Made by a program: the position numbers and the translations under genes. Source: Lineolata rhizophorae (taxonomy: Eukaryota; Ascomycota; Dothideomycetes; Lineolatales; Lineolataceae). From it: a stretch of DNA of 64,000 nucleotides. The stretch is from the NCBI GenBank assembly GCA_010093515.1, contig MU001684.1, forward strand, positions 747,887-811,886. The letters run 5' to 3'. Shown here one piece after another: positions 44,871-58,117 of the stretch. The notes under the pieces are model-generated. The model was not told the DNA's origin, made no database searches, and was given only the letters and a program-made list of their open reading frames with translations. The stretch's first letter is position 1. The number at the start of each line of letters is the position of its first letter.

Positions 44871-47314
44871 TTAGCAATCGTTGACGAGAGAATTGCGAGG
44901 CCATTCGTAGCCACTCTCATTCCAGTGCTAAGGTCCCCGTGAGTATCAAGACTTATAAGCGGGAAGGAAGTAAGGCTTGCACGTACCGTGAAGTTTGGGT
45001 TAGTGTACGCAGCCAAGTGATCTTCAATGTATTGTGTCGTCTCATATCCCGGAGGGTCGCAGGTGACGCTCGTGTTCCCTTTCTTCTGATACCATCGGAC
45101 ATAATCAACTCGCATCACGGTGGGAAAGACGAGGTTCGGCCAGTCGATCATTGCCCAGTTGTTGCTGATTCCCAAGTTCAAAACCAAAGCCATCGGTTCC
45201 ACAGACACCAACCTTGATCCAACATTTCCGTTCGGCCCAATCGCACGCGCATCCATTTTGAATGTCATCTCATCTCCGACATACCACGCGATGTACGCGT
45301 CTTCGTCGTCACCAGGAATGTACTCAAAGGCGTACTTCTGGTACATTCGGCCGTCATACCAGTCATTGTTGAGCATGGTCGTGGCCGAGACGGCTTGCTG
45401 GTAAGGTCCACCTGTATAAGTGTTGACGTAGCTAATGTTGTAGTTCGGGAACTCTGTGAAGTCGTAGTCTGGATAATACCAAATGTCAAATGGCGCGATT
45501 TGGGCAGATTGTGTGGCCACTCCGAGTCCTAAACCGCCCCAGTCTGCACTACCCTCGAGAATGTCGATTTCAGGAGCTCCGCGCCCGTTTCCTGGAGTGG
45601 GGTGGTCCTCGTCTGAGCAAGTGCACGAAGGAAGACGTTGTCCGGGAAGGCGGGATGTTCCGTCGGTCATTGACTGGTTTGGGGTTATACCAGCGTCGCA
45701 TTCATTGTAAGTGTAAGGCCACATCCCGTCCGTCGTTGCCAAGTATCCAGGCCGTCCCAAATTGCCCATGGTCCACGCACCAGGCCAAAGTCCCATGACA
45801 CCTCCTGGACCAGGGAGTGAGATGGATACTTCGAACACGCCACCCTTAAAGCAAAGCTGATTCCAGCTGTTCAACATTCCCGACCGAAAATTCAAATTAT
45901 GATTTTGGAACTTGTCCATTCGAAGCTCGAGCACTCCATCCCATGTAGTCGCCGCGTCTGGGTCATACCACTCCAAGTCCTTCGTCGCTCCGTACCATAT
46001 GTCTGGAGCAAACCAGTACGGGTCATCCCCAGGATAGAAGGTCCGGTTATTGTCGTTAAACTCATCAGAGAAAACTAGTTCAAGCTCGTCGCCGTCGACG
46101 CTCTCTCGCGTCATTGCTGAATCAGGCGTGTCCGGATCGATAAGATCGGTTCGGACATTCTTCAAAAGAGAATAGGTCTCGTTATTGACAATGGCCCAAG
46201 CCTGCGCCTCATCTCCAAACTTCGGCATCTGATCGAGCGGCGTGCCATATGTGTAGTTCCATTCAATCACACCGACGGAAGTCAGAATAGGCAAAATGAG
46301 GAAGAGAAAGAGGAGGCCGAGAATCATGAAGAAGAGTCCGCAAGTTGACCCGATGTTTTCCCTGGTGAAATGATCTTTCCACTGCGGCTTGTACTTGACA
46401 TCATCGTCGTCCTGTGGCATATGAAGGTCGTCATCATCCTCCTTCTCATCCATATACATCGGAAATTTGAAGCCACCGTTCTCGGCGAACGGTGCCGCCA
46501 GTCTATCATCCAAGAAAGGCGAAAAGCTTTTCTCCGCATCGCTGTCTGGAAGAAGCCTCGTGGTCGAATTCATTGGTGGCTCGAATGGGTTAGAAGGAGT
46601 GGAGAAGGCCGACAAGCCAGCTGCCGACAAGCCAGCTGCCGACCTGTACTGCGGCAAGGAACTAGACACATCGACAAGAGAGCTTCTCTGGCTGTCGGCG
46701 AACGGGTTGAAATATCTCGTGTAGTCCGAACCCAAATCCCTGACGGTTTTGGGAGTCTGCTGGCGGGTCATCGGCGACGCATCTCGGGTGTGCTGCGATT
46801 GCTCGTCGCCCACAGCGGATGGGCAAGCCTGTCGACTTCGCCGGTGTGGAGGAACAGGCGGTGGAACTTTTTTAGAGCCGTGAGTCGCGCTGTCTTCGCT
46901 CGTGGAGCTTTCTGAGAGGGACGTGGCTGGCGCTGTCATCTCATGACTTGGCCGTCCTTCTTCGCTGCTAGACGTGCTGTTCACAGACTCCGCCGGCGAA
47001 TGGGGGTTCAACGGCGACGAAACTACGGGAGCGTAGGCACCTCTTGACGTCGTGGGCGGGCTCACGACGGAAGGGTTGGAGATGGATCTTATCGGTTGTT
47101 GCAGGGTTAGCGACGTGCTTGACTTGTGCGACTTCTTCCGCAACAAGTTCGGCGCGCTCGACGACAGCGAGAAGGCACGAGAGAGAGAAGCGGATTCCCT
47201 ATGGGCCTGCAGGCTTGCCGTGGATCGGCCGGCCTGCTGCGCCGCAAGCGGCTCTCCCAGGCCATCGTCCCCACGGGAACCCGGCCGCGACGCGGCTTTG
47301 CGAAGCGGCGCCAT
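44871..47314 (-). CDS. KRE6: Beta-1,6-glucan synthesis protein Kre6/Skn1, 794 aa, 2 exons
   Basis: Type II membrane protein needed for cell-wall beta-1,6-glucan, acting in the secretory pathway or at the plasma membrane. Exons 47314-44987 and 44927-44871 join in frame (intron 59 nt). Without splicing the frame would run on into unrelated sequence; with it the protein ends in WNESGYEWPRNSLVNDC, the usual family end. Residues 1-325 are a Ser/Pro-rich cytosolic region with the 15-bp duplication coding SAAGL. One membrane segment lies at about 326-350. The lumenal SKN1 domain (GH16-like) has LVFSDEFN, GLWPGAWTMGN and the catalytic-type EIDILEG near residue 580. The ATG at 47314 is the first in frame. 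Kre6 and Skn1 cannot be separated here. Confidence 0.94.
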
Positions 47315-48123
47315 GCGGAAAGTACGGACGAGCGAGAAGTGAATGCGAAGGCGGCCGAGACGAAGCAGTCGTCAGGAGTCGCTATCCGTCCGGCAGGGGC
47401 AGCCGGGCAGGATGTCTAGCGAACTAGACGCTGCAATTGCCGCGGCGGTGGTTGGGATGCGACGGCGCGGGCGAGCCCAACGGAGGGCAGGCCCGACTTC
47501 GCGCGACTCAAGACGACCGATGGCTGAGGGGGCAAAGACGGCAGGCCCGCACGAAATGGCAACCGTGCCGAGGTCGATACTGAGGGCTAAGCGGATGGCA
47601 ATTGGGGGTGCAGCAGGTCGTTGGAGCCGTCGGACGCGGAAAAGCCGGTGGGGAGACCAGAGGGGGCCGTCAGCATGCAGGCGACGGCGACGGATGGCTG
47701 GCGACGCGACGCACGACGTGCAGAGCAAAACGAACGGAAGGCGAGGCACGGCGGCCTCTGCTGTAGTGCACAGCGGGCAGTGGTTGCAAAGGGCGCGGCG
47801 CCGATGCTTTTCGAGGCGTTTGAAAACGACTGCGTGGGCTCGGGCAGGCTCCCCGGGCGGAGAGCGGAGTTGGGTGGTGGCGGGAGCTTGAGGAGCACGA
47901 CTTGGCGGCAGCAGGTGCCAAGGTGGTGTGCTGCCGCGCCAGCGCTCGTACCGGGCCGTCTCCTGAGCGCCCTGGCCGGCCGCGCTCGACGAAGCCACCC
48001 GCGTCCTTTCTTGCTCGCCGCGCGAGAGTCCAGAAGCATGCAATTCGCTCCGAACGGGTCCGCGAGCTCGCCGTCCGGTCGCGTCCGCAGCACGCTAGGA
48101 GGCGGCGATGGTGCGGAGAATGT

Positions 48124-48125
<2 letters not shown>

Positions 48126-48156
<31 letters not shown>
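48126..48156. repeat. GGCA tetranucleotide microsatellite
   Basis: About eight GGCA units upstream of KRE6. Confidence 0.9.
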
Positions 48157-51100
48157 CTTCGACTTCTCCGCCAACGCCGGCGAGCGCACAGCGTGTAATC
48201 GGCACGGCACGGCACGCGTCGTTATTTATCGATCAAGGTATCTACATACCGGCACATAGTGCGTACATACGACACACGGGGCCAGCAAGATAGGCATTAT
48301 AGGGGCTCCACCGAGCGCAATGTGCCGGTACACGCTCGCCCGCCCCCTGCGCCCCTAATCCGGAGCGCACGCCGCCGCGCAGTGCGAGCGCCGCGGTCAG
48401 GCAGGCCGTCTGTCCGCACAGCAATGCCGGCACAGAAAAAGAGAGGAGGCCCGGTGCAGCAGCTATCGTGAGCGCATACGCAGCACGTACGCAGAAGCCG
48501 TGTCCTGTTCGCGGGATTCGCGGATTGGGCTCGCCGAGCGGAAACATTTTGAAACATCCTCGGCGGCGGTATGACGACAGGCCGTGGCAGCCGCGTCACG
48601 GCAACGGCGCAGAGAACTTAGTCAGGTCGCCGGCCACCAAAGTTGCGACGCCGCGATCCTCCTGCAGGCGAACAAGCTTCGGGGGCACTGCGCCCGACAA
48701 GGCGACGGGCAGGGGCCGGGTGAAGTGAGCGGCTGGGCTGTTCCCTGGCAGAACCCGGCCCGGCGCGCGATAAGGCCCGTCTGCGACTCGCGCGCCGCCG
48801 CGAGCTGCTGCGGCCGTCGACCAGTCGCACGCCACGATTGGCCCTCGCCCGGCGGCCTGCAGATGCATCTCCATTCTCCAGGTCACGTCGTCATTCCGGC
48901 CCGCGGCGCTTCCCCCAATCAGAGCCGCGTCGCCGCGCACCGACAGCCGCAGGACCCCGAATCCGGTTCCTCCCTGCAATAGCACGCCCGCCACCGGGCC
49001 AGCTTTTCAAGCTCCCGCCTTCGCTGGTCGACCGTCGAGAGCGGAGGGCGGAGAGCTACGTGCCTAGATATGGTAGTCCACCAACCGCACGCTGCGCATC
49101 GTTGATGTAATACGTCGTAAGGCGTCGTCCGACCAGAGTCAAACCAACCCCGTCTTACCAGACCCCTTCGCTCGCGCCTCCGCCCGGACATAACACATAT
49201 ATATAGGTATGTATGTAGTATGCTCAACCCCAAGCGCTCCGGTTGCCTCTGCCTGGAATTCCGGCCCCTTCTGAGGTTTCAGTTCCCGCTTCCAAAAAGC
49301 CTCAAGACCCACCCTTTCCACCCGAAACCTTTTCCCAGGAACGTCACTCGACGCTCACTCCCCCGAAACCGCGACTTCGACGTGGCATGAGATTTCCGCT
49401 GCACCATGGGTGTGTATATAGCATTTGCACCAAGAAATCCGGATCAGCATTTCAAATGATTGGACGAGCAACGGTTTCGGGCCTGTCGTTAGGGACCATA
49501 AATTAATGGTGTTTTACTCCTTCTCCAAGGCTTTGAACTCCATACGTTCGTGAAACCTTTCTTCCGTCCGAGACGACGACCTTGGTAATTGGAGTTCCGT
49601 TGTATGTTCTTGGCATCATGGGACTGCACTGCGCATTCCGAACGTCCACCTACCGCTATACGTATGTACATGACACAGTATCGTTTTTTTTTTCAGGTAA
49701 CGGAGCATGTACATACTCAAACATCTCGACATTATCCCGAGCCCTTTTACTTTCTTCCCGTTAACTTGAGGCCCTGTGTAGACGATCAGGAAGTCGCGGG
49801 TATGGAGGCATACTACTAGCCGCAGTATTGGTTCTTCGACGTTGGTTCTTTGATTTACCCGCTTCTAGACTCACGTGAAAGCGAACGAAGCTCTTACGGA
49901 AAGAGAGTAAAAATCGGTTGGGTGTTCAACACCCACGTTCCCAGCTAAAATCTATTCTAAATCGTGTGGCCTGTTTTAGAGCATAGTGGGTATCGAATGC
50001 CTTCTTTAGAAGTTTTGCCGTTCTGTCGTTGTTGGACTAGGTTAAAAATAAACAGGATTTTTTGATCGTCTAGCGTAACGTAGTAGAGTATGGGTTGTCG
50101 CCTTGTTCTTAATGGAAGACCTGTGATGAGCGATAAGAACCTCATAGCGTAGCCGGCAGGACGCTACCATCTCTATCTCCGGCAAGCTCGGCTCCTGCGA
50201 AGCTGAGTGTATGGCGTCAATGAAGCGTACCCTCATTTCCTCTATGACACAGTTTGCAGCAAAGAATTTCACCTAGGTACCAAAGCCAATGTCTGGATTA
50301 CCATAAGTCGCTTTCCTCCGGCAGACCAGGAAGTCGTCATGGCTATGCCTAACCTATCGAGCCTATCACCGGGTGCAAGCACTCCCAAAAGAGGCAAGGG
50401 TGAACGGGAGAACATATATGAGAAGTACAAAATCTCCTTCACCCCATCCCAAGGTCTCGATATTTTCAGAGCAGTAGGGCCGTCATGATCGCCAGTTTGT
50501 ACAATCGGGTTGAAAATAGCACGTGGGGAATTGCTCCAAGGCGCTAAGCCACGCCTAGGGTTCGTTCATATGCGCACGTACCTCGCCATCTACTAGGTCA
50601 TTATATATTAACCAACCCACCCAATATGCATCTCTTAGCACTATGCGTAAGCCAGGGGAGCGAATTTACCCAGAGAATTTTACGCGAAATTGTCCCATGT
50701 TCATTCAGAAGTGCAGGAGACCGAAATCAGTTCCTGTTGGGATTCTCTGATTCCATATCGTGCGCAAAGCTAGAGCCAGCCTCTTTCGCCCATCATTGGA
50801 CGCCAACAGCTCCCATGGTAGAACCAACATCGACTACGTAAAGGAACTCATATTTTTGCGACCGGGGCTTGCAGAGACTGTTCCACGCCCTGCAACGGTG
50901 TTCCTCATGGACTGCATCGTACATGTCTGGCCGATGCTTGTGCAACGCGAGCCCCCGAGGCCAAGCAAGGCGAAGTATTCTTGTCATTTCGACGCGTACG
51001 ACAATCTGCAGCAAAATCTGCAAGCTCGAATCATTCATCGCCATCACCCAGTCGTTTTCCCGGTATTATGGGTATTATTCCCAAATAGTGCGACAACAAG

Positions 51101-53933
51101 GGTACAGATTGGTTAGGCCGTTTATAGCGTTAAGGATTGATCCAATTATAGCACCCCAAGACCTACAGGTACGATCGGTCACGGAGTGTCGCAACGCGAT
51201 TGAAGACGAGAAAACTACGATACTTACTTTCTTCGAGGTCGAAAAGCCGTCCTTGCCCAGCTGCATACACTTGCTGCTTCGTCCTTGTTCCGTAAACTAT
51301 GATTTCCATGCTCATATCCATCATAGTCCCTCCATGAATGTTGACACGTACTACGTGTGTACCCAAGTGCAGATATTTCAGCCCCAGTAGATCCAACTCT
51401 AGGTTTTGTCGCCACCTATTAACTACGGAGAAGGTGGAGTGCGTTATGACAGCTCTTATTCTCTCTTGAGGGGCGTGTTCAACCGTACATCGGGTTAGAC
51501 AGGCCAATGCCCACGCACAAGCGTTGATCCAGTCCTGCAGATACATAGGCAGATATATGCAGGTACAAGGCAGACAGTACCAGCGGAGACACATATAGCG
51601 CTGGTGGTGTTCACTGATAGCAAGCGCAAAAGGCATAATAATAGAAAATCAGCCAGTGACGCTGATGGGTAACAGAGCATCCTGACATACGCCTAGAGCA
51701 AAGTAGCCTAGCTCGGGGTTTTCTTAGGGTGGGAAGCAGAGTAACCATGTGCATGGGGGTGAGGTAGCTAGGTGGGTCCCTTGCGTCAATATATTAAATG
51801 CCGGTCAGCTGTCCCACCCCCCTCTCACCTTCTCATCCTCCCAAATCGCTGGCGTTTGGCCAAGCCGACCAGAACTACTAGCAATTTTCCATCGCTCACC
51901 GAGCTCTTTGACTTCTAACGTATGCTGACGAGATAAATATAGGCCCAACTGCACCTCTAGGGCTCACCCCGGCGAGGAGCCGAAGCAAGCCACGGTAACA
52001 ACGGTATCGTAAGGCATGTCACGCAACGTTTTAAGCATCTCATTTGCAAACAAAGAGCATCCGGTTGGTAAGACAGTCATTTGAGGTGTACCATTGTCGG
52101 TCGTTGAGCCAATAGGTAGTCGCACCCTCACCTAGTCGAGCTTCTTAGACTTGGCTATGGTGATGAGACACAATGGAGTCTCGGTAGAACAATCCGTAAG
52201 AGGGCCCCCACGCACTTTAGGAGGTCAGCATGACTTTGATCTCCACCAAGAAGTCCAAATGCCCATTGGCTTGGAGTCAGCCTTTGAGATTGCGCCATCG
52301 CCCTCACCGCTAGACTGCTATTCTTTCAGATTCCTTAGGGTAACAGCGCCACAAGAACCCGAAGGGAATGCGACCGCACGTCAACCGGCAAGACTTACGA
52401 CACGAATAGAAAATTTGGACATGTAGCGACATGGAGTGTTCCATCTACGGCAACGTCTGATTGGACGAGATATTCATAGGTCTTCAAGCAGACAGTGATG
52501 TATATTGACCATGTGAAACTTTGGAAGACCCTGGGAGCATCCCAGACGACGGAAGGGCAAGGTTGCATTTTTACAGTGAGGCAGTCGAAACGCGTCCCCA
52601 GCCGTCTTGCCACGAGGATTTGCAACGAGATTCGGCATGTCTATCGTCGGCTTGCCTCAGTTTGCTGCACCATTGCCGAGCGCGTGGGCCATACTTCGGA
52701 CATTCGAGCTTGACACGGATCATCTGGGACACGAGCTACCCGCCGTTCCTGTCGCACGTTGATGGCGTCAAGCACGAGGTCCGGACCAGGGGCCGGTACT
52801 GGTCGTGGGGATCCGTTTCTCGCATGTCCCCATGTCTGGCCCGGACTTGGGATCCGAAAACCCAGAGTCGTGGGACGATTTGGCCCTTGGACCAGCTCGC
52901 CATCGACACCGCTACAGTGCCAGTTTCTAGGGAGTTGTACAGGGAGATCACCGTGCAACCGAGCGTTTGTGAATCCTGTAGGATGGTCGAACCCAACGAC
53001 GGGAGCACAACATTCAACCCACTACTTACGATGCATTTTTGGCTCGAAGCCAAGCGGAGATGGCAGCGAGGCGCGACGGACTTCTATGACGCTATTCGAC
53101 GCCTTGGCACCGCAGCAAGCTTGGAGTCTTTCCTGCAACTTCTCGGCTCTCCTGGCCGGGGAAAGCGAAGACATTCGGCATACGGGAGGCAATATGGGAG
53201 CCTCCAATGCGCATGCAAGAGCAAGCGGCGGTTGGTAGTCTTCCACGTGCGGCACTGGGTTAGTGCGAGAGCAATGCAGCGAATATTGCAAGCGTAATTA
53301 ACCTTGAACGGGCGAACAAATATGGCCGAAAGGGGACTCTCGGGCGACTGGAAAGCTATGCGGGACGGACGAAAAGGATATAAAAGAAAAAAGGAGAGCG
53401 AACAGGCGGCTATACGGGCTTTGAAGCGTAACAGAACGGTGCAGGCTTCGAACCTAGCCACCTCAACAGGGCGCCGGCATGATTGGGGCTCTCTCGGTCT
53501 CGCGTGGCTGGACAGGCATCGGAGCATGAGGCGGGCTACGGTGGAGGTGGAGGTGGAGACACAGGGGCGAACGACGGATGGCTGGCTCCGTTGCGCCGCT
53601 TTCTTTGTTCGGCGACGCGCGAGGGGATGCAGCAGCGCTCCGCAGCCGTGCGTATGCCGAGGCCGCCAGGTAGTGGTTTCGTTTAGTGGAGGTCGGATAG
53701 CCGAAGTAGCTGGAGGCTGAGGTTGAGAGAGAGATGGATGGGGCGGCGGCGGCGGCGTCGGGGGCCGAGAGAGGGGCAGGCGCGAGCGCGCCGGCACTTG
53801 GCGAGTTGAGGCTCTCTGGTGCCTGGCGGCCGCGGTCGGCTGCCCTCGGGCCGCCGCCCCCGGCGCCGCAGCCGGCCGATCATCGCTTGAGGGCGGCCGC
53901 CTCCCGCCGCTCCTCCACCTCTTCCTCGCCTCC

Positions 53934-53934
53934 T

Positions 53935-53983
<49 letters not shown>

Positions 53984-53995
53984 AACGACGACAAA
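53934..53995. repeat. Compound CGC/GAC trinucleotide repeat
   Basis: A CGC run passes directly into a GAC run of over a dozen units. It lies about 700 bp upstream of the transcription factor start and creates long false ORFs (poly-Arg, poly-Val). Confidence 0.9.
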
Positions 53996-54709
53996 GCCGG
54001 CCTGCTGTCTTCCTCGCCCTGCCTCGGCTGCAACTGCAGGCGCACGCTCGCTTAGGCTGGCAACTGTTGGGTGTGTTCCTAAGCCCCCCTCCCGCAGCCT
54101 CGCAACCTCGTGTTCACGGCCATTTTCTAGAATGGCCGCGGGCGGCTGCGAGGGCACCTCCACCACCACCATCCCATGCCCGCCCACGCGCTCGGGACCC
54201 TATGTTTAGGAGCATCTGGGGCGCGCGCCGGGGGGGGCCGACAGGGGAGCATGGGGCCAGGGCGCCGTGCACACTCGCACGCAGCCGAGCTCCCCTTCCT
54301 GCCGCAGTCAGCACTGCCCCTGCTGGTTGGCCAGAGCTGAGCAGCCCAGCTTCTGCTAGCACCACCAGCAGGAGGAGGAGCGTGTACCACCGCCATCGTG
54401 GCCGCACAGATCGAGCGCCGTGCCGTTTGGATTCGGTCCCCTCGTCCCTTGCCCACCTCCCCTGCACACGACCCGCTAGCAGCGAGCGCCCCAGCAGCCC
54501 GCCATGGCCTCGACCGTCAGACTGAAGCGGGTGGGTGGCTGAGGCTTCTTGCTTCCCACGTGTGCCCGCCCGTCCACCCGTTCTGCTATAATATAAACCA
54601 CCGTCCTCCGGGGCTCGCCGTCGCGGGGTAGCCAACCGTCCGCCGCCAGGCTCGTCCGTTCCGCCGTCCTCTTTTCGCCCTCCCGTCCACTGGACACACT
54701 CCAAGCGCC

Positions 54710-57700
54710 ATGGTCTTCTGCACCTACTGCGGTCAAGAGTTCGCGAGGGCCGAGCACCTCGACCGCCATGTCCTCACTCGTAAGTCCACGAGTCCACTCC
54801 GACTCGCCCAGGCTCGCTCGCGTAATCTCGCCGCCTCTCCTAACCGAAAGGACCTCAACTCGCCAGACACCAACGTCAAGCCGTTCAAGTGCTCCACCTG
54901 CCACTTCTCCTTCAAAAGAAGGTACTCTCATACCTCCTCCCTGCACGACCGTCGTCTTCTCCGCAACGGTAGGCTCACCATTCGCAAGGGATCTACTCCA
55001 GAGGCACTTTCTCCTTGTGCACAAGGAGACCAACAGCGCCACGCGCTCCGAACCCGACACCGCTCACTTACAACGGAGGCCGATAGCGTGCACCACTTGC
55101 GCCAAGGCGAAAACAAAGTGCGACAAAGCAGTATGTGAATCAGAATCCCACTCATCTTCAGGTCAATGAATACGTCGTCCACTCCTCCTCCCTGACACCG
55201 GCCAATAGGGGCACGGCAAGGCTAACCATCCACTACGGCGCGCCTGACAGATTCCTTCCTGCAGTCGATGCATCGCAAAGGGCCTTAAGTGCGAGTCTCG
55301 GTCGACCCGCCGGTCATCTGATGCATCGTACCGACAGGCAAAGCGACATCTCAATTCGTATAGGAAGCCTTCAAATTTCCCCTCTATATTGTACAGCAGC
55401 TTCGCCTCCCTCAATCCGGAGCAACAGCGACTACTCCTTAACCAAGGGAACGACAATGAGGTGCCCACCGGCGCTCAACCCCCCTATCATATGGCACCAG
55501 GAAACGTGCAGCAGTACCCTACGGGGCCAGCATATGTTCCCTCCTCGGGATCTATGGCGACGCAGAACCCCTTCTTGCAGAACCCTGCTTGGCCCCCTTT
55601 TTCGGACGCACCGATATCCCTCAGCCCGAAAAGCGCACCCGTCCTTAGCAATAACGCACAGGTTGGACAGACAGACTACTTTGGCCCCTCCGTAGAGCCC
55701 CAATACCTCCTTCCGACCTCCTTAGCACCTGACACAGTGCTTGAGCCTCCATTCTTCGCTGATGATGGAACTCAGCAATATCCTTCCAGTCTTGAGGGGT
55801 TGGCCGATGACCCGATGTTCATGCCTATCGACCCGTCACTCTCAGGTGGTGTTATCGCTAGCCAGGGCCATCAGTATAAGCCTAGCCCCGCCAGAACGTA
55901 TGCCGAGTTGACTCCGCCGACATCCAGGCCCGCCTCTGCGACTCCTTCGCTCTCGACTCGATCCCTCCACGTCCAGGAGATAGGGACATCGCCCCTTCCG
56001 CGAAAGCACTCATTGCTCTCCTCAGTAGCTTCGCCCGACTACGTTACCGACGCCCCTAAAGGGGATTGCCAACCCACTCCCTTCCCAGTGCAAGACAGTT
56101 GGCCCTGCTTTCGGTGTAACCCTGAGGATGGGAAACAGTCAGCCTCTCCAGTCAAAACAATTCGGGCCAGCCTTGACGGTCTTCAGCAGATCTTAAGGAA
56201 CCCCGAGTCGTGGAGGCAGCTCTCGACTCAGCTAGCTGTTCAGCCCACCAACAGTGGAGCACAGCCGAGAAACAAGATCACCATAAGGCCCATTCATGCT
56301 TCTGTTCGAGAAAGGTTGGAATCGTTTGCCCACAGCTTTCTCAGACGGGCAAGAAACTTTCACGAGACCGGAGTGGTTGAGCGCCTATCTAGCCCCGGCA
56401 ACGGCACAGGGTTCATGACCAGCTTCCCACCCACGGATACCCTAGACCATTTTCTCCGGACTTTCATGGATCAGTTCGAGACCCACTATCCGTTCTCGTC
56501 TCCAGCAAGTTCATTTAATCCCTCGGAGTTGACCGAGCCTGGTGCCAGCCAGAAGCATTCTGGCCCTCTCCTTCTCCTCCTCATGATCGCGCAAGGAGCT
56601 AGTGCAACTTCGACAGTGGAGACAAGGTACCTGTCAAGCGGCTTAACCGAAGCCTGCCGACTGTCGCTCTCTGATTTCATCGACAACAACAACGCCATCT
56701 CCACCGTTGACACTGCAATGGTTTTGAGGTGTTCTCTGCTCCTTCTGCACCTTGCGGCATGGAGCGGGGATAAGTGGCACATGGATGTACGTGCCTCCAA
56801 GTTTAGCTCTCGTCAATTTGCTCGTGCTATACTGACCTCCTCAATAGATCGCGTTGGGCCAGCGAGGTCTATACATGTCCGTATTACGTCACTCAGGACT
56901 ACTCGCCCACAATCCTCTCCGGCTTCCCAGGTTTGAGGGACTAATTGATGTGGAGGTGGCATGGAAGACATGGAAAACGTTTGAATCAAGGAATAGGTAT
57001 GAACTTTCTCCGTTTGATGCACCTATTTTGAACAAGCCAAAGTCTGACTCACTCCCTCTGAACATGTAGGCTAGCCTATTCTTGGATAATGCTTGACCAG
57101 GAACTTAGCCTCTTCCATGATATGCCACCAAGGCTTGCAATCACAGAGCTCAATGCGGCGATGCCAGACGTTGACGCTTTGTGGACCGCGAGGAGTGCTA
57201 GTTCGTGGTCGAAGTTGTTCGACTCGGTCTACGGAAAATCGCACGCGGAGACTGCCTGCAGCCCCATTTCACTCTACGAACTGTTCCGGCGTTTCATGAA
57301 CCAGGAGTCATATAGCCCACTGCTTCCGGAGCCGTCGGCATTGCAGCTGCGCTTGTTGCTTCATCCCCTTCAGGGCCTTGTCTGCCATCTTCATCAGTGC
57401 CTTGCATCTCTTGCAGATGGCGAGAGTCGCCGCCAGTCACAGAGGTTGGTCACCCAGCTTGAAGAAGTGCGCGCGCTCCTGGGGAGGTGGTATACCCTTT
57501 ACTCCAACGGCGGATTGATGTCGAAGGACGTCGAGGAGTGCTCACCGGTCGGATGTTCCACGCTGGTGATGTTTCATCTCATCAGTCTAAATACGACAAC
57601 GTATTTTCCGGATGTTGAGCGGTTAGCTCGCGGCGAGATTTCCACGGCAAAATTCCGGCAAACCTCGTTGGGAAGCATCCGCAGCATGGAGGAAGCTGTT

Positions 57701-58117
57701 CCTCAAATGCGCTTCCATTGCGGACAGGTCATTCGCTTGTTGCGAATGTTGCCGGGTCGCAGCAGACCGCAATGGTGGGCTGCAGCACTCTACCGTGTTG
57801 CCCTGATCCTTTGGGCTGCGGCAGTGGTGTCCGATCCTCTAGCTAGCGACCACCCGGCCATGAAATACATTGGGAATGACCGTTTTCCCATTGATGCCGT
57901 GGAACCGGAGCACCCATCAATTGTACGATACTTGGGATGTAGAGAAGGTGTCGCAACGTTGTCAAAGAGGGACGGCGCCTCGGTCTCTCTTGATAGCAGT
58001 ACTTCTGTATTGTCTCACTGTCTTGATTTTTTGGACGAGGAGGTAATGGCTACTCGGTTCACTGATGGAATCCGCGCCAGGCTTTCACGCCTTCTTTCTC
58101 TGTCTCGCGGCGTATGA
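54710..58117 (+). CDS. C2H2 plus Zn(II)2Cys6 transcription factor, 999 aa, 6 exons
   Basis: DNA-binding regulator of RNA polymerase II genes. Exons 54710-54779, 54867-54921, 54989-55130, 55251-56786, 56848-56996 and 57070-58117 join in frame. Two C2H2 fingers (C4, C7, H20, H24 and C32, C35, H48, H53) are followed at once by a Zn2Cys6 cluster (C76, C79, C86, C93, C96, C103). The fingers and the cluster are completed only by splicing, which supports the introns. The middle is Ser/Pro-rich. A fungal-specific transcription factor domain (PF04082 type) starts near residue 440, with FMDQFETHYPF and later ALGQRGLYMS. Two zinc finger types in one protein define a known group of ascomycete regulators. 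Targets are unknown and no neighbouring pathway genes are evident. Confidence 0.9.

Larger units (their letters stand above)
47315..54709. other. Long gene-poor stretch
   Basis: About 7.4 kb without a gene I can support. From 47315 to about 49200 it is GC-rich (KRE6 promoter side), with overlapping ORFs in many frames as high GC causes. From 49200 to 52500 it is mixed and featureless. From 52500 to 54700 it is again GC-rich, with simple repeats, and forms the upstream region of the C2H2/C6 factor. A 258-codon ORF at 52521-53297 is not convincing. Confidence 0.45.

Noticed and set aside
47372-48259. Several overlapping ORFs of about 180-220 residues
   Set aside because: All lie in GC-rich DNA, occur in many frames at once and are Arg/Ala-rich. 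None looks like a protein family.
51163-51636. 157-residue minus-strand ORF
   Set aside because: Cys/Tyr-rich with no recognisable domain or neighbouring exon; probably chance.
52521-53297. 258-residue plus-strand ORF
   Set aside because: No recognisable domain. An equally long ORF overlaps it on the other strand, as GC-rich DNA often gives. Transcripts would be needed to revive it.
53084-54187. 367-residue minus-strand ORF with a poly-Val tract
   Set aside because: The length is created by the CGC/GAC microsatellite; no domain is present.
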